Numbered from the stretch's first letter, positions 42,222 through 51,012 are shown. The stretch: 64,000 nt of DNA from Streptomyces sp. WMMC500 (GCF_027497195.1 NZ_CP114905.1:6893001-6957000); one strand, 5' to 3'. Translations and numbers: made by a program. Notes: a model not told the origin generated them from the sequence alone.

Positions 42222-43328
42222 GTGTCCGGGAACCGCCCCACGCTGGAGGCCGTCGCCGCCCGCGCCGGAGTGTCGCGGGCCACGGTGTCGCGCGTGGTCA
42301 ACGGGGGCGCGGGGGTGCGGGAGTCGCTGCGCGAACGGGTGCACCGCGCCGTGGCCGAACTCGGCTACGTACCGAACCAGGCCGCGCGCACCCTCGTCAC
42401 CCGGCGCACCGGCGCGGTCGCCGTCGTCATCGCGGAGCCCGAGAGCCGGGTCTTCGCCGACCCGTTCTTCGCCCGGCAGTTGCGCGGGATCAGCGGCGCG
42501 CTGGCCGCGGCGGACACGCAGTTGGTGCTGCTGTACGTCGCCGACCGCGAGGACTACCCGCGCATCGGCCGGTTCCTGTCGGGCGGGCACGTGGACGGCG
42601 CGCTGATGTTCTCGCTGCACCGCGACGACCCGCTGCCGGGCATGGCCGCGGCGGCGGGCCTCCCGGTGGTCTACGGCGGCCGGCCCGGCTGGCCGGGGGC
42701 CGCGGGGGAGCGGGGGCTGCTGTACGTGGACACGGACAACCGGGCGGGCGCGGAGCTGGCGGTGCGGCACCTGCTGGAGCGGGGGAGGCGGCGGATCGGG
42801 CACATCGCGGGGCCGCTGGACCAGACGTCGGCGGTGGACCGCCTGGCGGGGTACAGGGCGGCGCTGGCGGAGGGCGGGGGGACCGGGGGCGGGGGGACGG
42901 ACGACGGTGCGACGGAGGGCGGGCCGGTCAGGGCCGGGGGAGGGGGCCCGTACGACGGCGGGCGCCACCCGGAGCTGGTCGCGGAGGGTGACTTCACCCC
43001 GGCCGGCGGCGAGCGGGCGATGGCCGAGCTGCTGGCCAGGGCCCCGGACCTCGACGCCGTGTTCGCCGCCTCCGATCTCATGGCCACCGGCGCCCTGCGC
43101 ACCCTGCGCGCGCACGGCCGCCGCGTCCCCGCCGACGTCGCGGTCGTCGGCTACGACGACCTGGAGCCGGCGACCTGGACGGAGCCGCCGCTGACGACGG
43201 TGCACCAGGACGTCGAGGGGATGGGCGGCGTGATGGCCCGGATGCTGCTCACCAACCTGGGGGGCGGCCAGGGACACCAGGAGCCGGTGGTGACGACGCC
43301 GCGGCTGGTGGTGAGGGAGTCCGGGTGA
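42222..43328 (+). CDS. LacI-family regulator of the glucanase operon
   Basis: 368 residues from GTG 42222. LEAVAARAGVSRATVSRVVN is the helix-turn-helix, GYVPNQAARTLVTRRTGAVA the hinge helix. The effector domain is normal (VVGYDDLEPATWTEPPLTTV) except for a Gly/Asp-rich insertion of about 28 residues after LAGYRAALAEG. Divergent from the GH16-GH64 pair with the palindrome at 42139-42152 between, so it most likely represses them until a glucan oligosaccharide appears. Confidence 0.9.
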   Translation: MSGNRPTLEAVAARAGVSRATVSRVVNGGAGVRESLRERVHRAVAELGYVPNQAARTLVTRRTGAVAVVIAEPESRVFADPFFARQLRGISGALAAADTQLVLLYVADREDYPRIGRFLSGGHVDGALMFSLHRDDPLPGMAAAAGLPVVYGGRPGWPGAAGERGLLYVDTDNRAGAELAVRHLLERGRRRIGHIAGPLDQTSAVDRLAGYRAALAEGGGTGGGGTDDGATEGGPVRAGGGGPYDGGRHPELVAEGDFTPAGGERAMAELLARAPDLDAVFAASDLMATGALRTLRAHGRRVPADVAVVGYDDLEPATWTEPPLTTVHQDVEGMGGVMARMLLTNLGGGQGHQEPVVTTPRLVVRESG

Positions 43329-43361
43329 GGTCGGGTGGCCGGGGGCCCGGCTGAGACCGGG

Positions 43362-43474
43362 TGGTGGTCAGGGCATCCGGTAGAGGCCCGGTGGCGGCCA
43401 GGGCATCCGGCTGAGGCATGGTGGTCAGGGCATCCGGTAGAGGCCCGGTGGCGGCCAGGGCATCCGGCTGAGGC
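43362..43474 (+). repeat. 57-bp tandem repeat, two copies
   Basis: 43362-43418 and 43419-43474 are identical over 56 bases. Each unit itself holds two versions of GGYCAGGGCATCCGGY, so the core appears four times at about 28-29 bp. It lies between the LacI gene and the convergent DUF3574 gene. No coding sense or spacer structure. Confidence 0.85.
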
Positions 43475-43481
43475 GGCCGTC

Positions 43482-43955
43482 TCAGAAGCCGGCGCGGGCG
43501 GGCTCGTCGACCCGGGCCACGGACTCCTGCGCGAACCGGCGGGTGTACGCCTCCCGGATCTCCTCGATCCGGCCGTCCTGCTCTCCCGCCTCGGTCAGCG
43601 GATAGAGCAGGTAGACCTCGTACGAGCGCTCCCGCTCGATGGTGCCGTGCCGGTCGCGGTACTGGCCCCGCACCTCGTCCACCGTCAGCCCCGCCGGGAA
43701 GCGCGGCGTGACGACCCGGTCCACGAACGCGCGGAACTGCCGGTCGGTGACGTCCGGGCCGCCGTCGGGCCGTACCGTGCCGAACATCAGGTGCGTCTGC
43801 ACGTACGGGTCGAGGTCCGCGGCCTGCGGCGGGGCGGCCGGCGCGGTGGTCTCGCCGTCCGCGAGGGCGGCGGGGGCGGTGGCCGCGGCGGCGCCGGCGA
43901 GCGCTGCGGCGAGGGTCAGGGCGACGAGGCGGAGGCGTGGCTTTGTAAGGTTCAC
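43482..43955 (-). CDS. Secreted DUF3574 protein
   Basis: 157 residues from GTG 43955. Residues 1-31 are a signal peptide (VALTLAAALAGAAAATAPA, cleaved after ALA). The mature part matches DUF3574: YVQTHLMFGTVRPDGGPDVT, FPAGLTVDEVRGQYRDRHGT, RSYEVYLLYP. Function unknown for the whole family. The upstream part of the frame (to 44066) is Pro/Arg-rich and unlikely to be translated. Confidence 0.78.
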   Translation of the reverse strand: MNLTKPRLRLVALTLAAALAGAAAATAPAALADGETTAPAAPPQAADLDPYVQTHLMFGTVRPDGGPDVTDRQFRAFVDRVVTPRFPAGLTVDEVRGQYRDRHGTIERERSYEVYLLYPLTEAGEQDGRIEEIREAYTRRFAQESVARVDEPARAGF

Positions 43956-44132
43956 GACGGGGAAACGACCGCCGGGACCGAAAGTTTCGCGGGGACCGCG
44001 GGGGTGGGGCCGCGGGGGTGTCGGGGCGCCGCGGGGGTTGTTTGTTTGCCTGTTGTTCGGCTTCACCTCACCGACGGGTGGTCATGCCGTTGCAGAATCG
44101 AGGCTCTCCTCCGGACCACGAAAGGTTCTTCC

Positions 44133-45314
44133 ATGCGGGAAGAGCGATTCACCGAGCCCACCCCACCGGGCACGCGACTGCTCCACATCGGCCCTCACAA
44201 AACGGGCACCACCGCCCTCCAGGGCGCCTTCCACAAGGCACGACCCGCCCTCCGGAAGCACGGGGTCGTCTACGCCGGACCGGGCCGCCAGGCGAAGGAC
44301 CCGGCGGTCGCGATCGCCAGGAAGGACCCGACGCCGGCGGAGCGGGAGCCGTGGGAGACGTTCTGTACGGAGGCGGCGGAGGCGGGGGACAAGCGGTTCT
44401 TCGCGAGCAGCGAGTTCTTCGCGACGGCCTCCGCGGACGCCGCGGTGCGGGCGGTGAAGGAACTGGCGGGTGAGTTCTCCGTACACGTCGTCGTGACGCT
44501 GCGCCCGCTGCGGAAGATCATGCCGTCGCACTGGCAGCAGTACGTCAAGCACGGCCTCTGCGAGTCGTACGAGACCTGGCTCGACGCCATGCTGCGCAAG
44601 CCCCCGTACGAGGAGCCGACCCCGGACTTCTGGCATCTGCAGCGGCACCACGAACTGATCGAGCGGTGGGCGGCGGCCGCGGGCCCGGAGAACGTGACCG
44701 CGGTCGTGGTCGACGAGGCCAGGCCGCTGTGGCAGTTCCGCGTCTTCGAGCAGTTGCTCGACCTCCCGGACGGGGTGATCGAACCGCAGGAGAGCGGCGG
44801 CAACTCGTCGCTGACGCAGAGCGAGGCGGAGCTGCTGCTGCAGCTCAACCGCAAGCTCCGGGACCGTAACTGGAGCACGTGGCGGCAGAGCAAGGTGATC
44901 CGCGAGGGCGTGGTCCCGAGGTTGCAGTCGTACGAACCGGCGCCGGACGAACCCCGCATCACCACCCCGCCGTGGGCGGAGACGGCGGTGGCGGAGGTCG
45001 CGGAGCGCGTGACCGCGGGCATCGCGGCGTCGGGAGTACGGGTCGTCGGCGACCTGGACGCCCTGTCCCGCCGCCCGAGCACACCGGCGGAGCCGGCGCC
45101 GGCGAGGGAGATCCCCACGGAGGCGGCGACGGAGGCGGTGCTGGGCGGAATACTGGCGTCGGCCGCCTTGGCGGCGAAGACCACGCCGCAGGCACCGGCA
45201 CCGGAGGTGCCGGCGGCGCGGGGGGCGGTGGAGGACAAGGCGGTGCGGGAAGTGCCGGTGAAGGACCTGATGCGGGTGGTGGCCCGCAGGGCGGTGCGAC
45301 GGATGCGGGGGTGA
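44133..45314 (+). CDS. Sulfotransferase-like protein
   Basis: 393 residues from ATG 44133, with AAAGG upstream. RLLHIGPHKTGTTALQGAFH is the 5'-phosphosulfate-binding loop of PAPS-dependent sulfotransferases, and VHVVVTLRPLRKIMPSHWQQ the 3'-phosphate-binding region (Arg and Ser). The core ends near residue 320; a low-complexity Ala/Pro/Glu tail and a basic end (ARRAVRRMRG) follow. It may sulfate a surface glycan or a metabolite. It stands alone on its strand. Confidence 0.75.
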   Translation: MREERFTEPTPPGTRLLHIGPHKTGTTALQGAFHKARPALRKHGVVYAGPGRQAKDPAVAIARKDPTPAEREPWETFCTEAAEAGDKRFFASSEFFATASADAAVRAVKELAGEFSVHVVVTLRPLRKIMPSHWQQYVKHGLCESYETWLDAMLRKPPYEEPTPDFWHLQRHHELIERWAAAAGPENVTAVVVDEARPLWQFRVFEQLLDLPDGVIEPQESGGNSSLTQSEAELLLQLNRKLRDRNWSTWRQSKVIREGVVPRLQSYEPAPDEPRITTPPWAETAVAEVAERVTAGIAASGVRVVGDLDALSRRPSTPAEPAPAREIPTEAATEAVLGGILASAALAAKTTPQAPAPEVPAARGAVEDKAVREVPVKDLMRVVARRAVRRMRG

Positions 45315-45982
45315 GGGGCGGGTGTGGGGCGGTTGGTGTGACCGTCTCTACAGGCGCGTGAACCACCGTTCATCCGGAGCGCGACCACGTACGAGCCGGA
45401 CCGCGCGGGCTCTGAGGGGATCACCCCGGCTGCGCGGGGTCCATCCCGCCCGCTCGGCGCCCACCTGAGGCGACCACCCGGCACCGCCGGGGACCACCCC
45501 GGCTGCTCCGCGGCTCTCCCGCCCGCCGGGGGACCCTCCGCCCCCGCGGGGAACCACGGGCCGCGCGGGAATCATCCCGGCTGTTCGGCGACTGTCCCGC
45601 CCGGCGTCCGCCCAGTTCCCATGCCCCCGCACGCCCGCCCAAGGGTATGCGCCCGCTCTGACAGTGAGGATGGGTGATGGCGCTGCCCGGGGGTCTGGCT
45701 CTTGCTCTGACTGACGCTTCGGCTGTCTTTGTGTTGAATCGTCGGCTTGCCGGGCGGTGCCGTCCCGGCGTGTGGCCGGTCGGGCTTCTGTGACTTCATA
45801 GGAGCCCGGCCAAAGGTCCCATCACTGTCTTGTCCGTCTGCCCGACCGGTCCCACCCCCGCGCCTCGCCTCCTCCACTCGACACGCCCATCTCAGCGCGT
45901 TTTCATGGAACTGCCGGACTTCCTCTGGTTTGTACCTCCAGGGAAGGTTGCGAGTACACCTACGCGCCGGCGGGAGGCATCC
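45315..45982. other. Long intergenic region with degenerate repeats
   Basis: No convincing gene. At 45420, 45495 and 45571 the motif CACCCCGGCTG or a close variant recurs about every 76 bp within GC-rich sequence, three degenerate copies in all. The region from 45655 to 45980 is less GC-rich and probably holds the promoter of the small gene at 45983, but no clear hexamers. Confidence 0.3.
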
Positions 45983-46243
45983 GTGCACACCGACAAGCGT
46001 CCGACCGGCGGCTCCGATCGCGATGACGACGGAGGGCGCGGCGGTCATGGGCGTCGTGACGGCGTGGGGCGCGGGCGTGAGGGTTCGCGGCCCGGGTCCG
46101 ATGCCGCGCGGGATGCGTACGACGACGAGCAGGATCAGGCCATCGACGCCGATCCCCAACTTCGCGAGGTCGGGCGCGCCCGGTTGCGCAAGCGTGCGAG
46201 CCGGCGGGCCGGGGGTGACCAGGGCGGTGAGGCGCGTCGTTGA
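45983..46243 (+). CDS. Small, highly hydrophilic protein
   Basis: 86 residues from GTG 45983 with GGGAGG five bases upstream. Composition is dominated by Asp, Arg and Gly (RPTGGSDRDDDGGRGGHGRR), with AYDDEQDQAIDADPQLREVG in the middle and a basic end. No domain recognised. Its start, VHTDKRPTGG, resembles VQTDRNTASG at the beginning of the next gene, hinting at a shared short leader. Confidence 0.45.
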   Translation: MHTDKRPTGGSDRDDDGGRGGHGRRDGVGRGREGSRPGSDAARDAYDDEQDQAIDADPQLREVGRARLRKRASRRAGGDQGGEARR

Positions 46244-46379
46244 GCGGCGTGCGGGCCGCTGATTACTCCCTCCGGTCGACACCTGAACGGAGGAGGCGTT
46301 ACATGGTGATATGACGGTTTCGTCGCTTGAGTCGGCGGACCGCTTCTATCCCTGCACGCACCATCCAGCGGGAGGAACA

Positions 46380-47120
46380 GTGCAGACCGACAGGAACACA
46401 GCCAGTGGCGGAAGTGGCAAGGCCGCGCAAGCCGCGGGGGTAGGGCGCGAGACCGACGCCGCCGCTGCGGCGGGCGGCGGCGGCCAGGGCGAGCAGATGG
46501 GCCGGCGCGGTCAGCAGCCCGAGAACGCACAGCGCGGCGGTGCGGCGGAGGACCAGCGTGTCGTCGCGTATCGCGAGCGGCTGCAGGTCGAGCCCGTCGA
46601 CCGGCGGCAGCCCATGGGCGAGGCCGAGGTCACGGTCCGGGTGCGGGAGACCCCGCAGCGGTTCGAGGTCACCCGCGGCCACGACGAGTGCGTCGTACGG
46701 CGCAGTGACGTCGACGGCAAGGACGGCAATCTGGTCGCCGGCGATCACCACGAGTTCGTGGAGCGCAGCGTGAAGGTGCCGCTCTACGGCGAGGACGCCG
46801 AGGTCGTCGTCCACAAGGTGTCCGAGCCCTACGCCGTCGCCGACATCGGCACCAGGCGCATCGAGGACACCCAGACCTTCGAGACCGTCCTCAAGACCGA
46901 GGAGATCGTCGAGAACGTGCCGGCCGGACAGGGCTCGTCGATGAGCGTCCGCGAGGTGCAGGAGGGTTACGACCTGCGCGAAGGCGCCCGCCGCGAGCAG
47001 CGCGAGCAGCGCGAGGAGAGCACCGGCACCTCCGGCCGGGCCGCCGCGCCCGAGAGCGCCGACACCCCCGGCGCCGCCGAGGACATCGGGGAGGGCAAGG
47101 GGCGTGGTCGCTGGTTCTGA
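46380..47120 (+). CDS. DUF2382/YsnF-like stress protein
   Basis: 246 residues from GTG 46380 (GGGAGGA upstream). A disordered N-terminus of ~70 residues is followed by repeated charged strands (VVAYRERLQVEPVDRRQPMG, EAEVTVRVRETPQRFEVTRG, FVERSVKVPLYGEDAEVVVH) typical of the DUF2382 (YsnF/AvaK C-terminal) family found in general-stress proteins. An alternative start ATG 46311 overlaps the stop of a three-codon frame that has a strong GGAGGAGG site. Function unknown. Confidence 0.65.
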   Translation: MQTDRNTASGGSGKAAQAAGVGRETDAAAAAGGGGQGEQMGRRGQQPENAQRGGAAEDQRVVAYRERLQVEPVDRRQPMGEAEVTVRVRETPQRFEVTRGHDECVVRRSDVDGKDGNLVAGDHHEFVERSVKVPLYGEDAEVVVHKVSEPYAVADIGTRRIEDTQTFETVLKTEEIVENVPAGQGSSMSVREVQEGYDLREGARREQREQREESTGTSGRAAAPESADTPGAAEDIGEGKGRGRWF

Positions 47121-47144
47121 CCGCGTGCCCACCCTTCCTCCAGC

Positions 47145-47174
47145 GCGGGGGTCCGCCAGGGTGCGGGCCCCCGC
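47145..47174. terminator. Hairpin between convergent DUF2382-like and ku genes
   Basis: GCGGGGGTCC (47145-47154) and GGGCCCCCGC (47165-47174) pair over 10 bp with one G-U, ten-base loop, followed by TCGTCT. Confidence 0.45.
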
Positions 47175-47298
47175 TCGTCTGACTCCCCTCCTTGGGTCCC
47201 CCTTGCCCCTGTAGTTCCCTCGTCGGTTCCCTCGTCCTTCCTGGGTCTGATCTGGTCTGGTGCTCCGGCTGCTCCGGGCCCCGCCCGGCCCCGTCCCC

Positions 47299-48249
47299 TC
47301 AGGCTGCCTTGCCCGGCTTCTTCGTCGTCTTCTTCGCGGTCTTCTTGCTCGCCGTCTTCTTGCCCGCGCTCTTCTTCCCCGCGGTCTTCTTCGCCGCCGT
47401 CTTCTCCCCCGCCGCCTTCTTGCCCGCCGTCTTCTTCGCCGCCGCCTTCTTCCGCGGCGCCGTCGCCCCGCGCTTGTCCCTCGCCGCCTGCACGCTCGCC
47501 TCCAGCGCCGACATCAGGTCGATGACCTGCCCCTTCTCCTCGCCCACCGCCTCCTTCGGCAGCGGCGCGATCCCCTCCTTGCTCGCGACGAGTGCCTCGA
47601 CCGCTTCGCGGTACTCGTCCGTGAACTCGTCCGGGTCATAGCCGCCCAGCGCGTCCATGAGGGAGTCGACCATGTCCAGTTCCTGCCGGCGCACCGTCAC
47701 CTTCTCGTCCGGTGCCACGCTCTGCGCCGAGCGCACCTCGTCCGGCCACAGCATCGTGTGCAGGACGAGCACGTCCTCCTCCGTCAGCACCCGCACCAGC
47801 GCCGGCGCCTCGCGGTTGCGGAGCGCGACCTTGACCACCGCCACCCGCCCCGAGCGCTTCAGTGCCTCGCGGAGCAGGACGTACGGCTTGGCCGCCGCGG
47901 CGTCGACGGGTTTGACGTAGTACGCGCGGGAGAACTGGATGGGGTCGAAGTAGCCGGCGTCCTCGAAGCCCACCACATCGATGATCTTCTTGCTGGGCAG
48001 CGGCAACTGGGCGAGATCCTCCGGGGAGAGCACGACGAGTTCGCCGTCGGCCGTCTCGTACGCCCTGGTGATCTCCGCGTACTGCACCTCGCGGTCCTCC
48101 AGCTCGCAGAACCGCCGGTAGCGGATCCGGCCGCCGTCCTCGGCGTGCACCTGCTTGAAGGACACGCCGTGTTCCTCGGTGGCGGAGTAGAGCTGGACGG
48201 GAATGCTGACCAACCCGAAGGAGATCGCACCCTTCCATATAGATTTCAT
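47299..48249 (-). CDS. ku: DNA end-binding protein Ku
   Basis: 316 residues. MKSIWKGAISFGLVSIPVQL is the conserved start, RIRYRRFCELEDREVQYAEI and GRVAVVKVALRNREAPALVR belong to the Ku core that rings DNA ends. Residues ~255-316 are a lysine/alanine-rich tail built from AKKTAGKK-like repeats, as in actinobacterial Ku proteins, binding DNA outside the ring. Divergent from a LigD polymerase gene with only 31 bp between starts, sharing one control region. Part of non-homologous end joining. Confidence 0.95.
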   Translation of the reverse strand: MKSIWKGAISFGLVSIPVQLYSATEEHGVSFKQVHAEDGGRIRYRRFCELEDREVQYAEITRAYETADGELVVLSPEDLAQLPLPSKKIIDVVGFEDAGYFDPIQFSRAYYVKPVDAAAAKPYVLLREALKRSGRVAVVKVALRNREAPALVRVLTEEDVLVLHTMLWPDEVRSAQSVAPDEKVTVRRQELDMVDSLMDALGGYDPDEFTDEYREAVEALVASKEGIAPLPKEAVGEEKGQVIDLMSALEASVQAARDKRGATAPRKKAAAKKTAGKKAAGEKTAAKKTAGKKSAGKKTASKKTAKKTTKKPGKAA

Positions 48250-48280
48250 CCATATGTCCTCTCTCCCGGAGGTTCAGCAT

Positions 48281-49207
48281 ATGCCGGTCACCGAGGTCGA
48301 AGGACGCCGCCTGAAGCTCAGCAACCTCGACAAGGTGCTGTGGCCCGAGCACGGATTCACCAAGGGCGAGGCGCTCCACTACTACGCCCAAGTCGCCGAC
48401 GTCCTCCTGCCGCACGTACACGACCGAGCCGTGTCCTTCCTGCGCTTCCCGGACGGCGTGGACGGGGAGCGGTTCTTCGCCAAGAACGCCCCCGCGGGCA
48501 CGCCTGAATGGGTGAGGGTCGCCGATGTCGAGCTGACCCGGTCCACCGTGCACCACGTGCTCGTCCAGGACCTGCCGACGCTGCTGTGGGCCGCGAACCT
48601 CGCCGCGCTGGAGCTGCACGTACCGCAGTGGAAGGCGCTGGACGGCAGGGCAGGAAAGGCGAAGGTGCGGGTCAGGGCCGACGAGCGGCCCGCCGACCGG
48701 ATCGTCTTCGACCTCGACCCCGGCCCGCCCGCCACCGTCGTCGAGTGCTGCCGCGCCGCCCTGCTGGTGCGCGAGGCGCTGCGCGCGGACGGGCTCGACG
48801 CCTGGCCGAAGACCTCCGGCTCGAAGGGCCTGCATCTGTACGTGCCCCTCGCGCCCGCCTCCGCCGACGCCACCAGCGCGTACGCCAAGGCCCTGGCCCG
48901 GCGGCTGGAGGAGGAGCATCCGAAGCTGATCCTGCACCGGATGGCACGTAAGCTGCGCCCGCGGAAGGTCTTCGTCGACTGGAGCCAGAACTCGCGGGCG
49001 AAGACCACCGTCGCCCCGTACGTGCTGCGCGCCAAGGCCCGGCCGACCGTCTCCACCCCGCTGACCTGGGACGAAGTGGAGGCTTGCGCCGACCCCGACG
49101 AGCTGGTCTTCCTCCCCGGCGACGTACTGGAGCGCATCGGCACGCACGGTGACCTGCTGGAGTCACTGCTGACCGAGCACTTTGACCTGCCGGATATGAC
49201 TGATTAG
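48281..49207 (+). CDS. LigD-type polymerase domain protein
   Basis: 308 residues from ATG 48281, which has GGAGG eight bases upstream; ATG 48254 is in frame but lacks a site and lies next to the ku start. LSNLDKVLWPEHGFTKGEAL opens the archaeo-eukaryotic primase-type polymerase domain, IVFDLDPGPPATV carries the two catalytic aspartates, and TSGSKGLHLYVPL the substrate-binding segment. It adds nucleotides at broken ends during end joining. Here polymerase and ligase are separate genes rather than one LigD. Confidence 0.92.
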   Translation: MPVTEVEGRRLKLSNLDKVLWPEHGFTKGEALHYYAQVADVLLPHVHDRAVSFLRFPDGVDGERFFAKNAPAGTPEWVRVADVELTRSTVHHVLVQDLPTLLWAANLAALELHVPQWKALDGRAGKAKVRVRADERPADRIVFDLDPGPPATVVECCRAALLVREALRADGLDAWPKTSGSKGLHLYVPLAPASADATSAYAKALARRLEEEHPKLILHRMARKLRPRKVFVDWSQNSRAKTTVAPYVLRAKARPTVSTPLTWDEVEACADPDELVFLPGDVLERIGTHGDLLESLLTEHFDLPDMTD

Positions 49208-49252
49208 TCCATTCGTGGGACAGTGGAGTGTGACCACGAGGAGGCGTCGGTC

Positions 49253-49456
49253 ATGGCCAAGCACCACAAGCACGACTCCACCCGGCACCGGCAGGGCGGC
49301 AACCCCGCGTTCCAGGAGGCGATGAACGCCCGGAACGAGCGCGTCACGGAATCCAGGCGGGAAGCCTCGATGGCGGCGCACGACGACGCCAAGTCCCGGA
49401 GCAGCAGGATGACTCCGCAGGTCGAGCGGCGCGGTGCGCGCCGGAACCGCGGATAG
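49253..49456 (+). CDS. Small basic protein next to the end-joining genes
   Basis: 67 residues from ATG 49253, preceded by GAGGAGG at eight bases. Rich in Arg, Lys, His and Ser (MAKHHKHDSTRHRQGGNPAF, QVERRGARRNRG); no hydrophobic core, so probably disordered and possibly nucleic-acid binding. It lies 45 bp behind the polymerase gene on the same strand and may be co-transcribed. No family recognised. Confidence 0.6.
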   Translation: MAKHHKHDSTRHRQGGNPAFQEAMNARNERVTESRREASMAAHDDAKSRSSRMTPQVERRGARRNRG

Positions 49457-49623
49457 CGAACGATCCCTGCTGCCCCGCCCGCGGGCGCGACGCGCACCGC
49501 CCCGCCGGAGGTGCGGGCGCGCCCGGCCGCGTGCCCGGCGTGCTCGGGGCGCCGGGCACGCGGCGGTGTGGGGTGGTACGCGGCCGGTGCGGCCCCGGGC
49601 GTGCTGGGGTCGGCGGTACGGGG

Positions 49624-50628
49624 CTACTCCTCCGGCGCGCGTGCCTCCTCCGGGCCCTTGTCCGGGCGCAGCCCGCGCCACACCGGGTGCCGGAGCACGC
49701 CCGTCGCCGTCCACTCCCCGTACGTCACCTCGCCCACCAGCTCCGGCTCCACCCAGTGCACCGCGCCCGCCGCCCGGACGTGCCGGTCCGCGACCGGGCC
49801 CGCGAAGGGGCTCGTGTCCCGGGCCAGGCCCGCCAGCCGCTCCCGCAGCACCTCCAGCGCGTGCCGGGAGAAGCCGCTGCCCACCGTGCCGGCGTAGGCC
49901 AGGCCGCCGTCCTTCGTCCACACGCCCATCAGCAGCCCGCCGACCGCGTCCGACCTGCTGCCCGCGCCCTCCGTCCAGCCGCCGACGACGACCTCCTGCG
50001 TACGGACGTTCTTGATCTTCAGCCAGAGGTCGCTGCGCCGGCCCGGCAGATACGGTGACGACAGCCGCTTCGCGAGCAGCCCCTCCAGCCCGTACCGCCT
50101 GGTCATCTCCGATGCCTCGCTGCCGTGGCCCTCCCAGTGCGGGGGAGTGCGCCAGTGCGCGCCTTCGACGCGCAGCTCTGCGAGCAGCGCGCGGCGTTCG
50201 CGGTACGGGAGGCGCAGTGTGGGCCCGCCGTCGAGGTGCAGCACGTCGAACGCCATGTAGTCGACCGGCACCTCGGCGGCGAGGCGGGCGATCACCGCGC
50301 CGCGGGTGAGGTTCATGCGGCGCTGCAACGCACCGAAGGAGGGGCGGCCGTCGGGGGCCAGCGCGACGATCTCGCCGTCGAGCACGCAGGCGTGCCCCGC
50401 GGCGGCGAGGGCCTCGCCGAGCGGGGTCAGCTCGGGGTAGCGGGCGGTGACGTCGTTGTCGTTGCGCGTGAGCAGCGTCAGCGAGCCGTCGCCCGGGGCG
50501 TACGCGACGGCGCGGATGCCGTCCCACTTCAGCTCGTACGCCCAGGAGGGGTCCGCGGCGGCCGTCGGCAGGCTGCCGGAGACCGCCAGCATGGGCGTGA
50601 CGTGCGGCAGCCCGCCGAGGTCGGTCAT
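49624..50628 (-). CDS. ATP-dependent DNA ligase (LigD ligase type)
   Basis: 334 residues. ELKWDGIRAVAYAPG holds motif I with the AMP-accepting Lys34. DGEIVAL is motif III, FDVLHLDGG motif IIIa, EGLLAKRL motif IV and WLKIKN motif V; an OB-fold domain follows with GEVTYGEWTATGVLRHPVWR at the end. It seals double-strand breaks together with Ku. Convergent with the small basic gene; the ligase is on the opposite strand from the polymerase. Confidence 0.93.
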   Translation of the reverse strand: MTDLGGLPHVTPMLAVSGSLPTAAADPSWAYELKWDGIRAVAYAPGDGSLTLLTRNDNDVTARYPELTPLGEALAAAGHACVLDGEIVALAPDGRPSFGALQRRMNLTRGAVIARLAAEVPVDYMAFDVLHLDGGPTLRLPYRERRALLAELRVEGAHWRTPPHWEGHGSEASEMTRRYGLEGLLAKRLSSPYLPGRRSDLWLKIKNVRTQEVVVGGWTEGAGSRSDAVGGLLMGVWTKDGGLAYAGTVGSGFSRHALEVLRERLAGLARDTSPFAGPVADRHVRAAGAVHWVEPELVGEVTYGEWTATGVLRHPVWRGLRPDKGPEEARAPEE

Positions 50629-50655
50629 GCGGGCAGAGTAAGTTCCCGGCCTGCG

Positions 50656-51012
50656 CTACGCCTCCTGGGCGATGTCCGCGCGCAGCGGCTCCAGGGTGCC
50701 GCCGATGGTCTTCACGGTCTCGTCCGGTACGCCGAGGCCGACGAGGGTGGCGGTCAGGTGGTCGACGACCCGCTCGAAGTGGGCCGGCGTGATGCCCAGC
50801 CCTTCGTGCGCCTTCCGCATGCCGCGGCCGTTGTAGGCGGCGGGGCCGCCGAGGGCGGCGCCTATGAAGGCGCGCTGGTGGCGCTTGAGGCGCGGGACGT
50901 CGATGCCGTCGAAGAACGGCTTCAGCTCCGGGTCGTCGAGCACTCGGTCGTAGAAGTTGTCCACGGCGGTCGCGACCGCCGTCTCCCCGCCGATCGAGTC
51001 GTAAATAGTCAT
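50656..51012 (-). CDS. glbN: Truncated haemoglobin, group I
   Basis: 118 residues. A 2-over-2 globin: SIGGETAVATAVDNFYDRVL start with Phe20-Tyr21 at the B9/B10 positions, PFFDGIDVPRLKRHQRAFI, and KAHEGLGI with proximal heme ligand His69. Group I members bind O2 and help dispose of nitric oxide. It sits 28 bp upstream of the ligase gene on the same strand, so the two could share a transcript. Confidence 0.92.
   Translation of the reverse strand: MTIYDSIGGETAVATAVDNFYDRVLDDPELKPFFDGIDVPRLKRHQRAFIGAALGGPAAYNGRGMRKAHEGLGITPAHFERVVDHLTATLVGLGVPDETVKTIGGTLEPLRADIAQEA

Noticed and set aside
43362..43474. CRISPR array
   Set aside because: Units are contiguous without unique spacers and no cas genes are present.
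43335..44132. N-terminal extension of the sulfotransferase frame through the tandem repeat
   Set aside because: Translation is repeat-derived (RWRPGHPAEA) and antisense to the DUF3574 gene; a ribosome site precedes ATG 44133.
45572..46282. 236-codon minus-strand frame
   Set aside because: Low-complexity translation antisense to the small gene at 45983; no start signals.
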